Source: Nothopassalora personata (lineage: Eukaryota > Ascomycota > Dothideomycetes > Mycosphaerellales > Mycosphaerellaceae). From it: a DNA stretch of 64,000 nt. Location: contig CM066291.1 in assembly GCA_033816765.1 (NCBI GenBank), forward strand, positions 4,154,001-4,218,000. The letters are read 5' to 3'. A model generated the notes under the pieces. That model ran no database searches and was not told the DNA's origin. It worked only from the letters and a program-made list of their open reading frames with translations. Of the stretch, positions 32,239 to 43,120 are shown piece after piece (positions within the stretch are counted from its first letter, which is position 1; each line of letters opens with the position of its first letter). The position numbers and the translations under genes are program-made.

Positions 32239-32454
32239 ATGCAAGCATATAGCATTATTATAGCTAGATTAGATTCTACCCTAAGGCTAAACTTTAGAGA
32301 TGCAGACAAGTTAGCTAAGGAATTGTATAATTTGATTAAGGCAATATATAAGCTAGTTATTACAATTGATCTATATAACACTCTAAAGGCAGTTAGGCAC
32401 ATTAAACTAGATGCTACAAGACCTAATATATTAAAGTACTATAAAGACTTTTAA
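32239..32454 (+). pseudogene. Copia gag remnant
   Basis: The longest surviving gag frame (71 codons) between the primer site and the protease region: RNFRDADKLAKELYNLIKAI-like helical sequence with charged residues, matching the position of Copia gag. It is bounded by TAG/TAA stops attributed to RIP. Family assignment rests on position rather than a clear motif. Confidence 0.45.
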
Positions 32455-32838
32455 GCATAGGTGAATAATAACAAGACTGCTATAGAGCAATTCATTAGAT
32501 CTTCTCTAGTTAATAACAAGTTAAGGCTTAAATCCTTTTTTGTCCTCCTAGATAGCATCTACAGATTGTACTTTGTTAAAGGTCTAAATTATGTCGAATA
32601 GCTTAGGACATAGAGACATAACAATTCCCTAGAATTAACTACCCTAGAGAGAATGTTTATAACTCTTAGGAAGGAGTAAGTACCTACTACCTACAAGCCT
32701 AGCAATGGCTTTATTAGAGCATTCTTAAGTAAGAATAATAATAAGCAGTGTATACAGTACTTATATAAGTATACTAACGCGAACTGCTATAAGTAGCATC
32801 TAGAGAAGAATCCTAGGAATAGGTCTAAGAAGGGTAAA

Positions 32839-33598
32839 TTGATTGATTATTCCATTAACCTGCTATTTGAGTCAAAGACTATGCAACACGGGTCTCGAGA
32901 ACGAGACCAAAATTTGAGAGAAGGAGAAAAGCCCCGTCGTACCCCGGACGTAAAAACTCCTTAAAAGATGCGAGCAACGCTCGCTATTCGAACCGTAAAT
33001 CGAATATATTGCGGCGTAGTACGCGCGTACCCGGTAGTCGTGTCTTGTCGAGAATTGCGGTTTGTCGCCTTGCCCCGGGCGAGACAAGTTTTGCGCCCGT
33101 GTCTCGTTCTTGTTTTAAAAAGCCAAGCCGGCCGTACCCGTACGCACCGAGCAAAATCCCAAGAAACACCCGTTGCCTCTGTTTCAATCCAGTCGCGTTC
33201 TCCGGTCTCGAGTGTAGCTCCTCGGTCGCAGTGGCCTCGCTGTCGTCCCCCCCTCGGCCTCTCTTGGTTCCAGCCGTGCAGTATACGTGGTTTGCGCCCC
33301 TAAACGCCTCTCTTGGTTCCAGCCGGCAGTTTACGTGGTTTGCCGGGACGACAGGTAGACAGCGCCTTCGTTGTTCGAGCGACGTGTACGCTATGTACGT
33401 CGCTTTCCCTTCTCGCAGTTCCGGAGTTCTTGTTTGTAGATTTTGAGCGTATCTCGTTCGTTCGGTTCGTCCGACCTGTCTTTTCTTGTTTCGAGTCGAG
33501 TAGGCTTGTATTTTTCGAGAGAGAGAGTCTTAGTTTCTCTTCGTCGTAACGAAGATACTTACGTCGTCCGCCGCGTGAAGGCGCTCTCTATAGGACGA
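32839..33598. mobile_element. GC-rich segment nested in Copia gag-pol
   Basis: Base composition changes sharply: about 32885-33590 is CpG-rich with few TAG runs, unlike the TpA-rich element around it. The 14 bases CTAAGAAGGGTAAA occur at 32825-32838 and again at 33599-33612, bracketing a 760-bp insert. Inside is a palindrome (GGTCTCGAGAACGAGACC, about 32890) and a ~40-bp direct repeat (TCTCTTGGTTCCAGCC near 33260 and 33310). No coding domain seen. It may be a solo LTR or non-autonomous element that arrived after RIP. Exact ends are uncertain. Confidence 0.5.
33255..33352 (+). repeat. ~40-bp direct repeat in nested segment
   Basis: CCTCTCTTGGTTCCAGCC followed by CAGT, a base change, and TACGTGGTTTGC occurs twice about 50 bp apart, with a 2-bp indel and one substitution. 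Confidence 0.75.
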
Positions 33599-33799
33599 CT
33601 AAGAAGGGTAAAGACACCCTAAAGGATAGGGTAAAGAAGGTAAAGGGCAGCAAATCCCCTAGGAAGAGGATTGCTGCAGCAATTAATAACTAGTTAGACT
33701 TATTATCTAATTAGGAGTATAGCTCTAATAGTAATAGGGACTAGAGATAACTATATAGGAGGTCTAGAGTAGCTATTGCAGTTACACAACTAGTGTATA

Positions 33800-36700
33800 T
33801 AGGAAGGATAGTAGCTACCGTATTAAACCTAATGTTAATAGACAAAGTCTATAACATAGGCACATCCTTCTATATCTACAATAATCTTGTAGACCTTTAG
33901 AATATTAGGCTAAGACTAAGGCCTACATACTTCTTATAGGCCGTTAGGCAAGAATCTCTTACAACTAAAGGAGAATTAGAGTAGGTTATGAAGAACTATC
34001 TTAGCTAAGAGACTACCCTCCTCCTTCGTAATGTGCTTTACTTACTAGAGTTAGATGCGACACTAATCTCTACAGAACTCCTATACAAGAAACATAGAGT
34101 TTACCTAGATAGACTATCTAAAATGCTGTTCTAGAAGGACAAGCCTATAGGCTTAGTTAAGATAATAAAAAATGTTATTGTCTTTAGGAACCTTAGGGTA
34201 AAGAGGGGTTCTAGGAAGGATAAAGACAGATTAGCACTAAAAGGACTTGCTACTCTTACATTTACTAAGCTAAGAACTAACATAGTTAGATAGCATTAAA
34301 GGCTTAGGCATATTAGGAGCATATTACTTAATGCTGTAAAAGAAGCAGTTAAGGGCCTAGAAGATGTTAATACTACAGAGTTAGGGCATTGTAAGACTTG
34401 TAAGCTTACAAGGTTATAAAGAGTTGTTTTAAGAATCCCTAGGAGACCTGCACTAGAGGCATTAGATAAAATCTATGCTAACCTAGTTAGTCTAATCACT
34501 CTACTCTCTTATAATAGTTACGTATATTGCCTTATGCTTACGTGTGCTAAAACTAGGATAAGATAGTGCTTGCCACTTCTAAAGAAAAGTGCTGCTCTAA
34601 CAGCAATTAAGACTTAGCTTACTATAATGTAGAACCACTATAAGAAGAAACCTAAGATCTAGTTCTTAGATAGTAGTAGGGAATTCAACAACATTAAACT
34701 TAGAACATATGCCTAACATAAAGGAATTAGATAGGATTTTGCATCACTATATATACCTAAGTAGAATAGAATTGCTAAAGCTTCGAACAAAGTTATTATT
34801 AACAAGGCTAGAGCTATGCTTGTAGACTCTAGCTTGCTATAGAACCTCTAGCCCTAGGCTATAGATTTTGTATACTATATTACGAACCGCCTCTTTAACT
34901 TAATAACAAAAAATGTACTATAGATTGACTTTAAGAAGGACCTAGGCATTAATGTTAAAGAGATAGACTTAAGGAATGTAAGGAGGTTTAGATATAAAGC
35001 ATATAAACATAACGATAATTATACTAAGTCTAAAAAGTTCTCTATAAGGGCGGACATATAGTAGCATATAGGATTCTAGGGTAGTTTATTAACTAACTAC
35101 CTGCTATAGAAGCCATGGTAGGAGAAAGGAAAATAGGTCTATAAGATAACCTATTCCCCCTATATAACTTTTGATAAAGATCTCTTATAGAACTCGCAAT
35201 ACTAAATCCCTATAGGTAAGTAGGTCGCTTAGGGGGAGTAGATAGGGCAGACTATTAAGAGCTCCTAGCTTACTACTAGTAATAAGCATGCTGTCCTAGA
35301 TAACGAGATTACCTTCCTTAGACATCCCTATAATAACCCTAAGGACCCTTACTATAAAGGTATTTATATGCCTTATAAAGGGCTACACGAGCTAGAAGCG
35401 AGTTACTAACCCTATAAACCTTTAAGGGGAGCTATGTAGCTAGAGGGGGAGCTACTACAGTATAGTAACTAACCTAAAACATAAAGGGCTTCGTAACAAG
35501 ACTCCCCTAACTAAGATTAGTCTTAGGGGGAGCATAGGACAGAAGATTCACGTCTACTATTTAGAGACACATCCCCCTAGCTCTAGGAACAGTCTCCTAT
35601 AGAGTACACCCAGCTCTAGGAACAATCTCCTATAGAGCACACCTAGCTCTAGGAACAATCCCCTATAGAGCATAAGCCTTAGACTTTATAGTCTAAAGAG
35701 CCACACTAAGAAGACACAGCCCTAGCTATATAAGAAGACCCTAATTAGACCATAACACTATTCTACCCTGCCCTACATATTAGCAAGAGGAAGAGAGATA
35801 GGACTTATAAGCCTATAAAGACTAAATAAGCCAAGGTCTATCCTAAGCCAACTAGGAGAAGTTCAAGATAGAACAGATCCTATTATAATTATAGCAAACT
35901 TGAGAAAGTATTCGCTGCAATAGCTATAGATAATATAAAGAAGGGGAAGCTTGTAGATCCTACTACCCTAACTAAAGCATTAAACAGACCTAATAGAGCT
36001 AAATGAATTAGGGTAATTAGAAAGGAATTCAACTCCTTAGAAGACATAGAATGTGTTATATAGATCCTATTATAGAAAGTCCCTAAGGGTAGGAAACTGC
36101 TTATAGGAAAATAGGTCCTATACTATAAGTATCTTCCTAATAGGTCTATTGAGAAGCGTAGAGCTAGATAGGTAGTAAAGGGGTTTACTTAAAAGTAAGG
36201 GACAGACTATGTTAAAACCTTTGCTCTAACCCTAAGGCTACTAACAAGCAGGATTCTCCTAGCCCTATGCATAGTTCTTAGCTAGAAGAGGAGACAGATT
36301 AATGTTAAAACAGCATTTATAAACCCTAATATTAACAGACCTTTGTACATTAAACCACTAGAAGGGGTAGAACTTATTAAGAAAGATCTATCTAACAAAG
36401 TCCTAGAAATTAAGAAGGGACTATATAGATTAAAACAAGCTGCAAACCTCTAGTACTATGATGCTAAGGAAGCTCTAGAAGAATTGGGCCTAAAGAGACT
36501 TAATTCTAATGCATGTCTTTTTTAGGGGGAGAATCTTTTAGTTCTCCTATATATAGATAACTTTTAGATCTTTAGCGATAGTGATTAGAAGATTAAGAGG
36601 TTTATTACTAGACTAAAGAAGAAGTACTCTATCAAAACTGTTAACACTAACCTTTTCCTAGGCATGCAACTAAAGAGTAAAAAGAATAGAGATCTCTATG

Positions 36701-37470
36701 TCTCCTAAAAGCACTATACTTTAGAGAAACTTTAGGAACATAGCCTAGACTTAGCTAAAAGTGTCAAGTATCCCCTTAACCGCCTATATAAAGCTCATGA
36801 AGAGCAATGCAACATATAGGATTATAATCTATTTAACACATTGATTAGGGAACTCTAGTACCTAGCTAACTAAACTAGGCTAGATATCTCCTATGTAACA
36901 AACCACTTAGCTAAATTCTTAGCTAATCCGGCAGTAGAACATATCACTGCAGCAAAGCATATTTAGAGATACATTGCTAGAACAATTAACAAGTACCTAA
37001 TCTTTAGAAAAACACAATCCCTAAAGCTAGAGATCTACATAGACTCTAATTTCTCTAGAGATCTAACAGGCAGATCCACCTTAGGACTCCTAGTCAAAAT
37101 GGCTAGAAGTCCTATTATCTAGAAATCCAACCTGTAGAAGGAGATAGTACTGTTAAGCACTAAAGTAGAGTATGTAGCCTTAACTAAATGCTACAGGGAA
37201 GTAATGTAGTTAAGAAATCTACTCTATAAAACCTAGAAAATAACCAACTATAAAGCTTAAGCCTTCAAGATCTTTATAGACAACTAGTCTACTATTAAGC
37301 TAGTTAGAGATTATACTAACTACAGAAGAACTAAGCATGTTAGACTAAGGAACCACTTTTGTAGATATGCTTATAAAGAAGGCTTAATTATAGTTGAGTA
37401 TATCCCTACTGCATATTAGCTTACAGATTAGCTTACAAAGCTAAAGTTACTAAACTACATTCTCTAAGGG
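33800..37470 (+). pseudogene. Copia pol remnant (PR-IN-RT-RH)
   Basis: Read as a decayed polyprotein. Protease-like DKVYNIGTSFYIYNNL lies near 33860. Integrase pieces lie near 34386-34560 (GHCKTCK and ALDKIYANLVSLITLLSYNS, the latter matching the D-L-V-G-P region with Asp changed to Asn). RT spans about 36080-36780 (ARxVVKGFT, NVKTAFINP, EIKKGLYRLKQA, LLYID). RNase H spans about 37020-37230 and is followed by a YIPT-x-x-LTD-like tail. The catalytic YVDD Asp reads Asn and many Trp codons are TAG, as TpG-to-TpA changes give. No intact enzyme is encoded. Confidence 0.85.
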
Positions 37471-38099
37471 AGGCTTCTAGAGACTAACCACACTTTCATT
37501 TGTATATAGTAAGACCTTTATTTGTTTATAAGTATTTATAAAGCAATATCTCATTTGTTTAGAGATAGTAGAGGAAAGTTTTTATTAGCCTTAAGGGCTA
37601 GATTCATTTAGGGTATCGCATATCTTACTATGCTTATGTAACTAGACTATAGAGAGGCCTGCTTTAGAACCGCCTTTTAAGGCAAGATCTAGTTCATTAT
37701 TATAGACTCCAATTTAGGGGAGCTATAGTATTAAAACAAAAGGAAACAGAGAAGTAGACCGCCCTTGCTTATAACGGCCTTTTTATCCTTTAGCCCTAAC
37801 TAAATTACCAAGACCTAATGTAAGTACACTATCTAGACTACTACTTACTACTAAAACCACTAGAGCCTCTAGAACCCCTCTTATAGGAACTCGAGTTCAA
37901 TATAGCACCCTCCTAAAAGTTATTATTAGTGCCTAAGCGCTGTAGGAACTGACGAATTAAGGTGGTAACCTTATCCTAAGAGAGGGAGTTAGAGAATGGG
38001 AGGCGAATTTCTAGGAGGACAGTTCTAGAACCATTACTAGGAGCCCTAGGGATGCTTAGGCGCTAGTCTACATCGCTAGGAATAAGCTAGGTAGGTAGC
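37471..38099. other. post-pol region of Copia element
   Basis: RIP-affected sequence between the end of pol and the antisense frame. I see no domain on either strand. Confidence 0.4.
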
Positions 38100-38935
38100 A
38101 TCTAAAGACTATATCTAGAGGTACTTATGCTAGGAGAGTATAGAACTAGAGATAGGAAGCCCTTACGTAGAGGACTACTACGTATAACAGGAGGAGATCG
38201 ACTATACTATACACTACCCTAGAATGTAGCACTAGCGGAGCGAGTATAACCTACACTAGGCTACTAGTAGGTTCTAGATGGACTAGCGGCACTCTACTAT
38301 AGGGTCCGTAGAGAGAAGAAGCTACACTTGTCGTAATGATTGTTAAGAGCGCAGTTAGTATAATAGCCCTTAAACTATCCTAGAATAGTATAGTAACTAG
38401 AAAAGGGAAGGTTAGATCTCTCCTTATAGCGGTTGTAGGCGCTGCCAAAGTGCTAAATAAGATGGTCTATAGCGGAAGCCCATAAGGCAGGAAGGTAGTT
38501 CTAACTACTATTAAGGTTTATAGTAATAGTGTTAGAAATACGACCTTAAGGGTTAACTGTTATATAATTAAAATCCTAGGCAGCCGCGTTAATCTAACCC
38601 TAGTTCGGCAGATTAGTAATACTACCCTTAGTAGTTAGAAGCTTCTTCTTATAGAAGGCAACCTTAAGGGATGCTATAGTAAGCTGTAAGGTTATATTCT
38701 TCTTAGTAATCTTACGCTTGCTCTCGATGATCTGCTTAACTAGTCTAAGTGCCTTAATAAGGGTCTTACGCTTAGAGATCCTACTAGATGTAGGCAGACC
38801 CTTTCTACTATTACTAGGAGGACGCTTATTAGGATCTTAATCGTTACTAGAGCTAGATCTACTACTAAAGACATTGCTAGTACTACTAAACTGGTTTATA
38901 GGAGTCTACTTAACAACATCTACTATAATGCTACT
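38100..38935 (-). pseudogene. antisense reading frame inside Copia element, unrecognised
   Basis: On the minus strand one frame stays nearly open for about 275 codons, interrupted only by TAG and TAA, as RIP of Trp and Gln codons would give. A neighbouring frame has roughly 18 stops in its first 60 codons against one here. The N-terminal part is Ser/Asn-rich with a basic stretch (SKRKTLIKALRLVKQIIESK). The middle has NYLPALWASAIDHLI and HFGSAYNRYKERSN. The end is Ser/Pro-rich. I recognise no family. It lies between pol and the 3' LTR in the opposite direction to gag-pol, so it is either an accessory gene of the element or a captured or nested gene. No start codon can be fixed. Confidence 0.45.
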
Positions 38936-39399
38936 TACAAGTTAGTAACACCCTTAAAACACTATTACATATATAGCATACCTTGCTAAAAGCTTCTTAA
39001 AAAGCTTTAAGAATGTGTATATAGCAGTTGTTAGGGTGTATAAGTGTGTAGTAGTCTAAAAAGGTAGGAAGAGAGGTGTAAAGTAGTATAAAGTAGAGAG
39101 AGTTGTTTAGTAAAGAACTAGCTTCTTTTATGCGTACCTACGAGGTTTGTGCGTTGCTGCCTAGCTAGACCTTCTTAAGCCGAGAGAACCTTCTATTCAC
39201 TTCTAAAAGCGGAAAGATAAGGCCTAATTGTGTCTAAGAGTGGGTCTCTTATATATACAAATCTAACAAGATTACTGTCCTTAGCATGTGCTTGCTTATA
39301 GCAGAAACCTAGTATCTAGAACTAGTGAAGGTGTTCGAGACTAATATAGTAACATAGGTAATATTAAGTTGATTAGACTGTCTTTATAGTAGTTAGTCT
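38936..39399. other. Copia 3' region between antisense frame and PPT
   Basis: RIP-affected, with no recognisable coding. If the antisense frame was a gene, its promoter would lie here. Confidence 0.4.
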
Positions 39400-39409
39400 A
39401 AAGGGGGAG
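39400..39409 (+). promoter_or_regulatory. polypurine tract
   Basis: AAAGGGGGAG abuts the 3' LTR and would prime plus-strand synthesis. The same tract, reversed, abuts the second copy's LTR at 63952-63961. Confidence 0.85.
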
Positions 39410-39585
39410 TGTTGTAAATTAGGTGACTAAGGTCTATATTAGTCAGGACTTAGCACATACATACTATATTACACTGTTTTCTGTAGCTAGATAGTCTCAC
39501 ACCTTGTAGCAATTCATGAGGGTTACTGATCCACCCTATCGTTTCAATCTAGAAGCTTGTACTCGTCAAATACCTATTTACAACA
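39410..39585 (+). repeat. 3' LTR (176 bp)
   Basis: Begins TGTTGTAAATTAGG and ends TATTTACAACA. It is followed at once by AACGT, the right copy of the target duplication. Confidence 0.95.
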
Positions 39586-39676
39586 AACGTATAGAGGTAG
39601 GCACAAAGCGGGATATGTCAGCTCTTGTGTAATATCTACGCGCTCAAATGAGTCATACTCTAAGAAGCAATAGACT

Positions 39677-40990
39677 TCATGGCCTTGAACTTTCATCCAA
39701 TGTTGGCATAGCCGGCGCTCGCTTCTTGTTGTACTTCACATCAGTATGCCCATGCTTTCGGTTCTCCCGCGTAGGGTGTGGCACTGTCTGATGTATCATT
39801 CGGTAGTGCTGATGCAACTCTTCAGTGGAAGCGTCTTTTCCCGGATGTGTGTCGCGAGCAAACCGTTGCCAGCGATCCTCCGGAATTGCATCATCGCCCC
39901 TCTCCCACCATTTTCGTTCCCTTTCATTCTTCAGCTGTTTCTGCTTAGCTTTGAACAACTGGCGACTCTCGTCCCGATCAAGCTCCGAATAGTTGGCCGC
40001 TTCGAGCTGAGCATACCTCACAGTGAGTGAATCTGGGTCTAGTGCAGGATCTGATGCCTTCCACTGTCTCTGCGGAAGATCTTCCTCGGGGGTTGGCTCG
40101 ACCTCCGACTCATCGAAATCTGGTACTTGAGGCTTGAAGGCGGGCCTTGAGTATGTCTTCACACGTGTGTTACGAGAGATCTTGCCCGCCGCCTTGTCTT
40201 GGGCGTCGTATAGAAGTGGCCAAGGAATGAACGGTTGCTTTTGGAGCCCTTCCACTGGTGCTGTAGTAGTCCTGGCATCCAGTCTCCCAGGCTGAGCTGC
40301 GAGTCTCCCAACTCTCTCTGCTTGAAGATTGGCTTGAAGTCGGACTTGCGGCCTAGATGAGCCTTCCTTCGTTTCCTTTCGTGCGGCATTGACCGCAATG
40401 GCGGGCTTAAACGAAGGATTCGATATTGTGTTTGTGGTCTTCCGAGGCAGTAGCACTGGTGATGGAATATGCTCGTTCTTGGGCACGATAGCCTTGGGAT
40501 CTCTGTTTTTGGTTGCGAAATTTCTCTGGAGGGCCTCAGCTTTTGCAGCTCTTATCATCTCCTCTGCAGCCTTCGATCGAGTCTCACGGACTAGCTCCCA
40601 TGGCTCAGTATATTGCTCGCGGAAGCGTTTGATTCTCATGTCTCTGGTTGCCTGGACCGCGTTCTGCCGGTTGGCGATCTTTGCCACAAGCTTCTCTCGA
40701 TCTTCTTTTGGCAGTCTGGCAAGATCGGACAAAGCTTGTTTCGTTGTAATCGCGGACTTCTTGTTGTCCCGCTTGGTACTTTGCAGTGAAGCGCCGCTTC
40801 TGGGTTGTATCTGATCGCCGACGATGCCAGGCTTACTTATGATCGTCTTGAGGGAGACATCGTGACTCTCACGAACTCTATTGCGCCGGCCCGCGGTCGC
40901 AGTAGGAGGCCAATTGACAGCCATTAACCCTTCAAAACGTGTCAGATCTCTCTTAACTTCTATTCGAGGGTCTTGTTCAATCAGTGGCAT
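39677..40990 (-). CDS. unrecognised charged protein, 437 aa
   Basis: A single uninterrupted frame from the ATG at 40990. The frame stays open further upstream to 41080 but begins there with TTG; an intron ending TTTTTCAG near 41074 and an upstream exon are possible. The protein is basic and low in hydrophobics. A helical segment at about residues 80-180 (LSDLARLPKEDREKLVAKIA, REQYTEPWELVRETRSKAAE) looks coiled-coil-like. The C-terminal block DRWQRFARDTHPGKDASTEE and MIHQTVPHPTRE looks conserved, but I cannot name a domain. No signal peptide or membrane span. Its stop codon is only 91 bp from the Copia 3' LTR, yet the frame is intact. Confidence 0.65.
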   Translation of the reverse strand: MPLIEQDPRIEVKRDLTRFEGLMAVNWPPTATAGRRNRVRESHDVSLKTIISKPGIVGDQIQPRSGASLQSTKRDNKKSAITTKQALSDLARLPKEDREKLVAKIANRQNAVQATRDMRIKRFREQYTEPWELVRETRSKAAEEMIRAAKAEALQRNFATKNRDPKAIVPKNEHIPSPVLLPRKTTNTISNPSFKPAIAVNAARKETKEGSSRPQVRLQANLQAERVGRLAAQPGRLDARTTTAPVEGLQKQPFIPWPLLYDAQDKAAGKISRNTRVKTYSRPAFKPQVPDFDESEVEPTPEEDLPQRQWKASDPALDPDSLTVRYAQLEAANYSELDRDESRQLFKAKQKQLKNERERKWWERGDDAIPEDRWQRFARDTHPGKDASTEELHQHYRMIHQTVPHPTRENRKHGHTDVKYNKKRAPAMPTLDESSRP

Positions 40991-41080
40991 AGTTGTTGGT
41001 TCGCCAAAGTAGCGCTTCCGTCCGCTTTGACTTTCGCGTGAGGCTGCCCGACCACAACGAACCTTTGTTCTGAAAAACAA

Positions 41081-43120
41081 AGGGCCTGTACTGAACTTTG
41101 TTGCTGCGATGGAAAGTGATTATGCTTGACGACGGGACTTAGCTGACCGTCAGCATGATCATCGTCCTGTACTTCGGTCGACCATGGGCTGCAGACCCGC
41201 AATGGTGATCTGGCGCTTCGATCATCAATGGCAGAGTCACGAACCACCGTACATGTCGTTCCTCAAAGTTGAGTATTTATTGTCTTCTTTGTTGACGTGT
41301 GGCCGAGACATTGGTCTTTGTCCAAGCTTTGTTTGGCAGCGCCGTTGTTTTGCCTTGGTGCATTCGGTCGCTGGTCGGAGGAGCGAGTCTTCGGAAGCTC
41401 CATTTTGTTTCAAAGATAGAAGAAACTCTTCGTCGTTGACAAGTTCGTCCTCAACGGTTGTTGTTGTATGGCGCCAAGACCGAAGCCAGTGTATGGACCT
41501 GCTGAGCATGGTGTGGTCGCTTTTCTTTGGTGAGAAATGTAGCGAGAATTTGGTCATGCAGTTGAAAAGAGTGCAGATAACTTCTGCCCAGAAGATATTC
41601 GTGCGGAACCGGTGAATGTGTGGTTTTCGTCTCGACCAAGTGAGTGTGAGGTCCAATGCCTCCCCAAGCTAAAACGCTTAGCATGGGACAATACGTCTTG
41701 GGATCCGATTCGCTTAGCTCATGAGACAGTGACCGTCAAGCTGCCACAGACAGTAAAGCATCGAGCGACCCATTCTGACACTGACTCTCTTGGATCTGTG
41801 TCTCGCAGGTGGAGGCAGAACTCACAAGTGTGTCTTGGCATACAAATTCATGCTGACATCTCCCTTCGTGTAAGCCACTGTGTCAAACGCCTTCAGGTAT
41901 CTGAGCGCTCAAATGTAGATGCGCTTTTCCAAGGCGTGTTCAGTGGCCGAATAAACGTTGCTCTCGGCGTGGTTCTAACCGCCAAAGGATATTCGCAATG
42001 GAAATGTCCAGTAATATTGCTCAGAGATGATACAATACCAGCCTAAAGCCGACCGAAATCCACCTTACCACCTTTTCAACCCTGCGCAATACTTCTTCGA
42101 CGGGCACGTTGATAATATTGACTTCTTGCGTCGCGCTCACCCTCTCCTCCGATCCAGGTATGATGACCACAACCCATCCGTTCGCCAACACTTCATTCGT
42201 CATCAAAACAGCGGTGCCGTCAGATGTGACCAGCAGCTGCCCTTGACTTGGACGTTACATAGGCTATTGCTAATGCAAAAGCACCATCAAAGATGTGCGA
42301 GGGCAAATGGCTCTCATGTCTTGAGTGAACCCCTTGAAGGACTACATCCAAGATTGTCTACAACGCTAGAGCGCTGGTTCCGTTGGAGAGCTGCCCTATT
42401 CAAGAGATGATTGTGGAATCGAATATGCCGACTGATCTTAGCTCAAAGCATTTCCCGAGTCGCGGTGCACATGAATTGCCCTAGGCGGGCCCATGAGCCT
42501 TCTAGCCGGAGCATGCCAGTGAAGAGGTGAGATGCTGCACGGTATAATTTATCAGATCCAACTGTAAAGTCCCGGGACCCGACCATACTTGTAGAGGAAC
42601 ATCATGAAGCCCAGATGCTGTCTTGCATATCCAGACGCTGCGCCGAGAGAATGCTCCACAGTCCTGACGCCCGCTGTTTGACCCGGAGAAGCGAGCTGAC
42701 TTGTTCCACGTGGAGTGTTCCTGCAAGCTGTGGATTGTATGTCAGCATGCTGCGTCGGACGCTAGGTCCCGCCCGGCGTCAGACTGGTCGAATCGGTCGT
42801 GGTCGAAAGCGTGGATCTGGCGAGTGCCGGAGGCCCGAGGAAGAAACGTTGGTTATACACTATGATGTATACGTACAGCTCAGAGCAGAAGCATGTCCAT
42901 GAACCTGGCACAATGCAACAGGGCAGCTCATCGTCCACTCCATAGTAGAGGAGCCGTTGCGTACCACTTTCGCACTCTCAACCATCCTGACATACTTGTG
43001 TGCTCGTCTCTCGAGTTTGATGGTTCGCCAGGCGATTCGACTTGCTCGAAATTTCAAAGCATTCGACCAAAGTGGCCTTCAAAGAGTTTATAGGTCTAGT
43101 CAGCACGTACCACTCTCCTT
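41081..43120. other. intergenic, no gene seen
   Basis: Two kb. The open frames (for example 41612-42046 and 42027-42410, plus) have no recognisable domain, start context or splice partner, and are probably chance. Confidence 0.4.

Larger units (their letters stand above)
31542..39585 (+). mobile_element. Copia-type LTR retrotransposon, RIP-inactivated
   Basis: An 8044-bp element with 176-bp LTRs, a 5-bp target duplication AACGT (31537-31541 and 39586-39590), a primer site and a polypurine tract. Internal order is gag, protease, integrase, reverse transcriptase, RNase H, which defines Copia (Ty1) rather than Gypsy. Visible: protease-like YNIGTS near 33860; integrase zinc-like GHCKTCK near 34386; RT NVKTAFINP near 36300 and YIDN at 36550 where YVDD is expected; RNase H IDSNFSRDLTGRSTLG near 37040 and STKVEYVAL. 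All frames are full of TAG/TAA at Trp and Gln positions, and all LTR differences are CpA/TpG to TpA. This is a RIP signature, so it cannot encode protein now. It is longer than a typical ~5-6 kb Copia because of an internal GC-rich segment and a 1.9-kb region after pol. Confidence 0.95.

Noticed and set aside
31537..39590. Gypsy-type assignment because of the 8-kb length
   Set aside because: Integrase pieces precede reverse transcriptase and RNase H, which is Copia order; the extra length is explained by the nested segment and the post-pol region.
39586..39676. RIP leakage from the Copia element into the adjacent gene
   Set aside because: Flank and the neighbouring 437-aa frame show no TpA excess or stops by eye; would need a computed index.
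41612..42410. Two plus-strand open frames of 144 and 127 codons
   Set aside because: No domain, no clear start context, and no splice joining them; likely chance.
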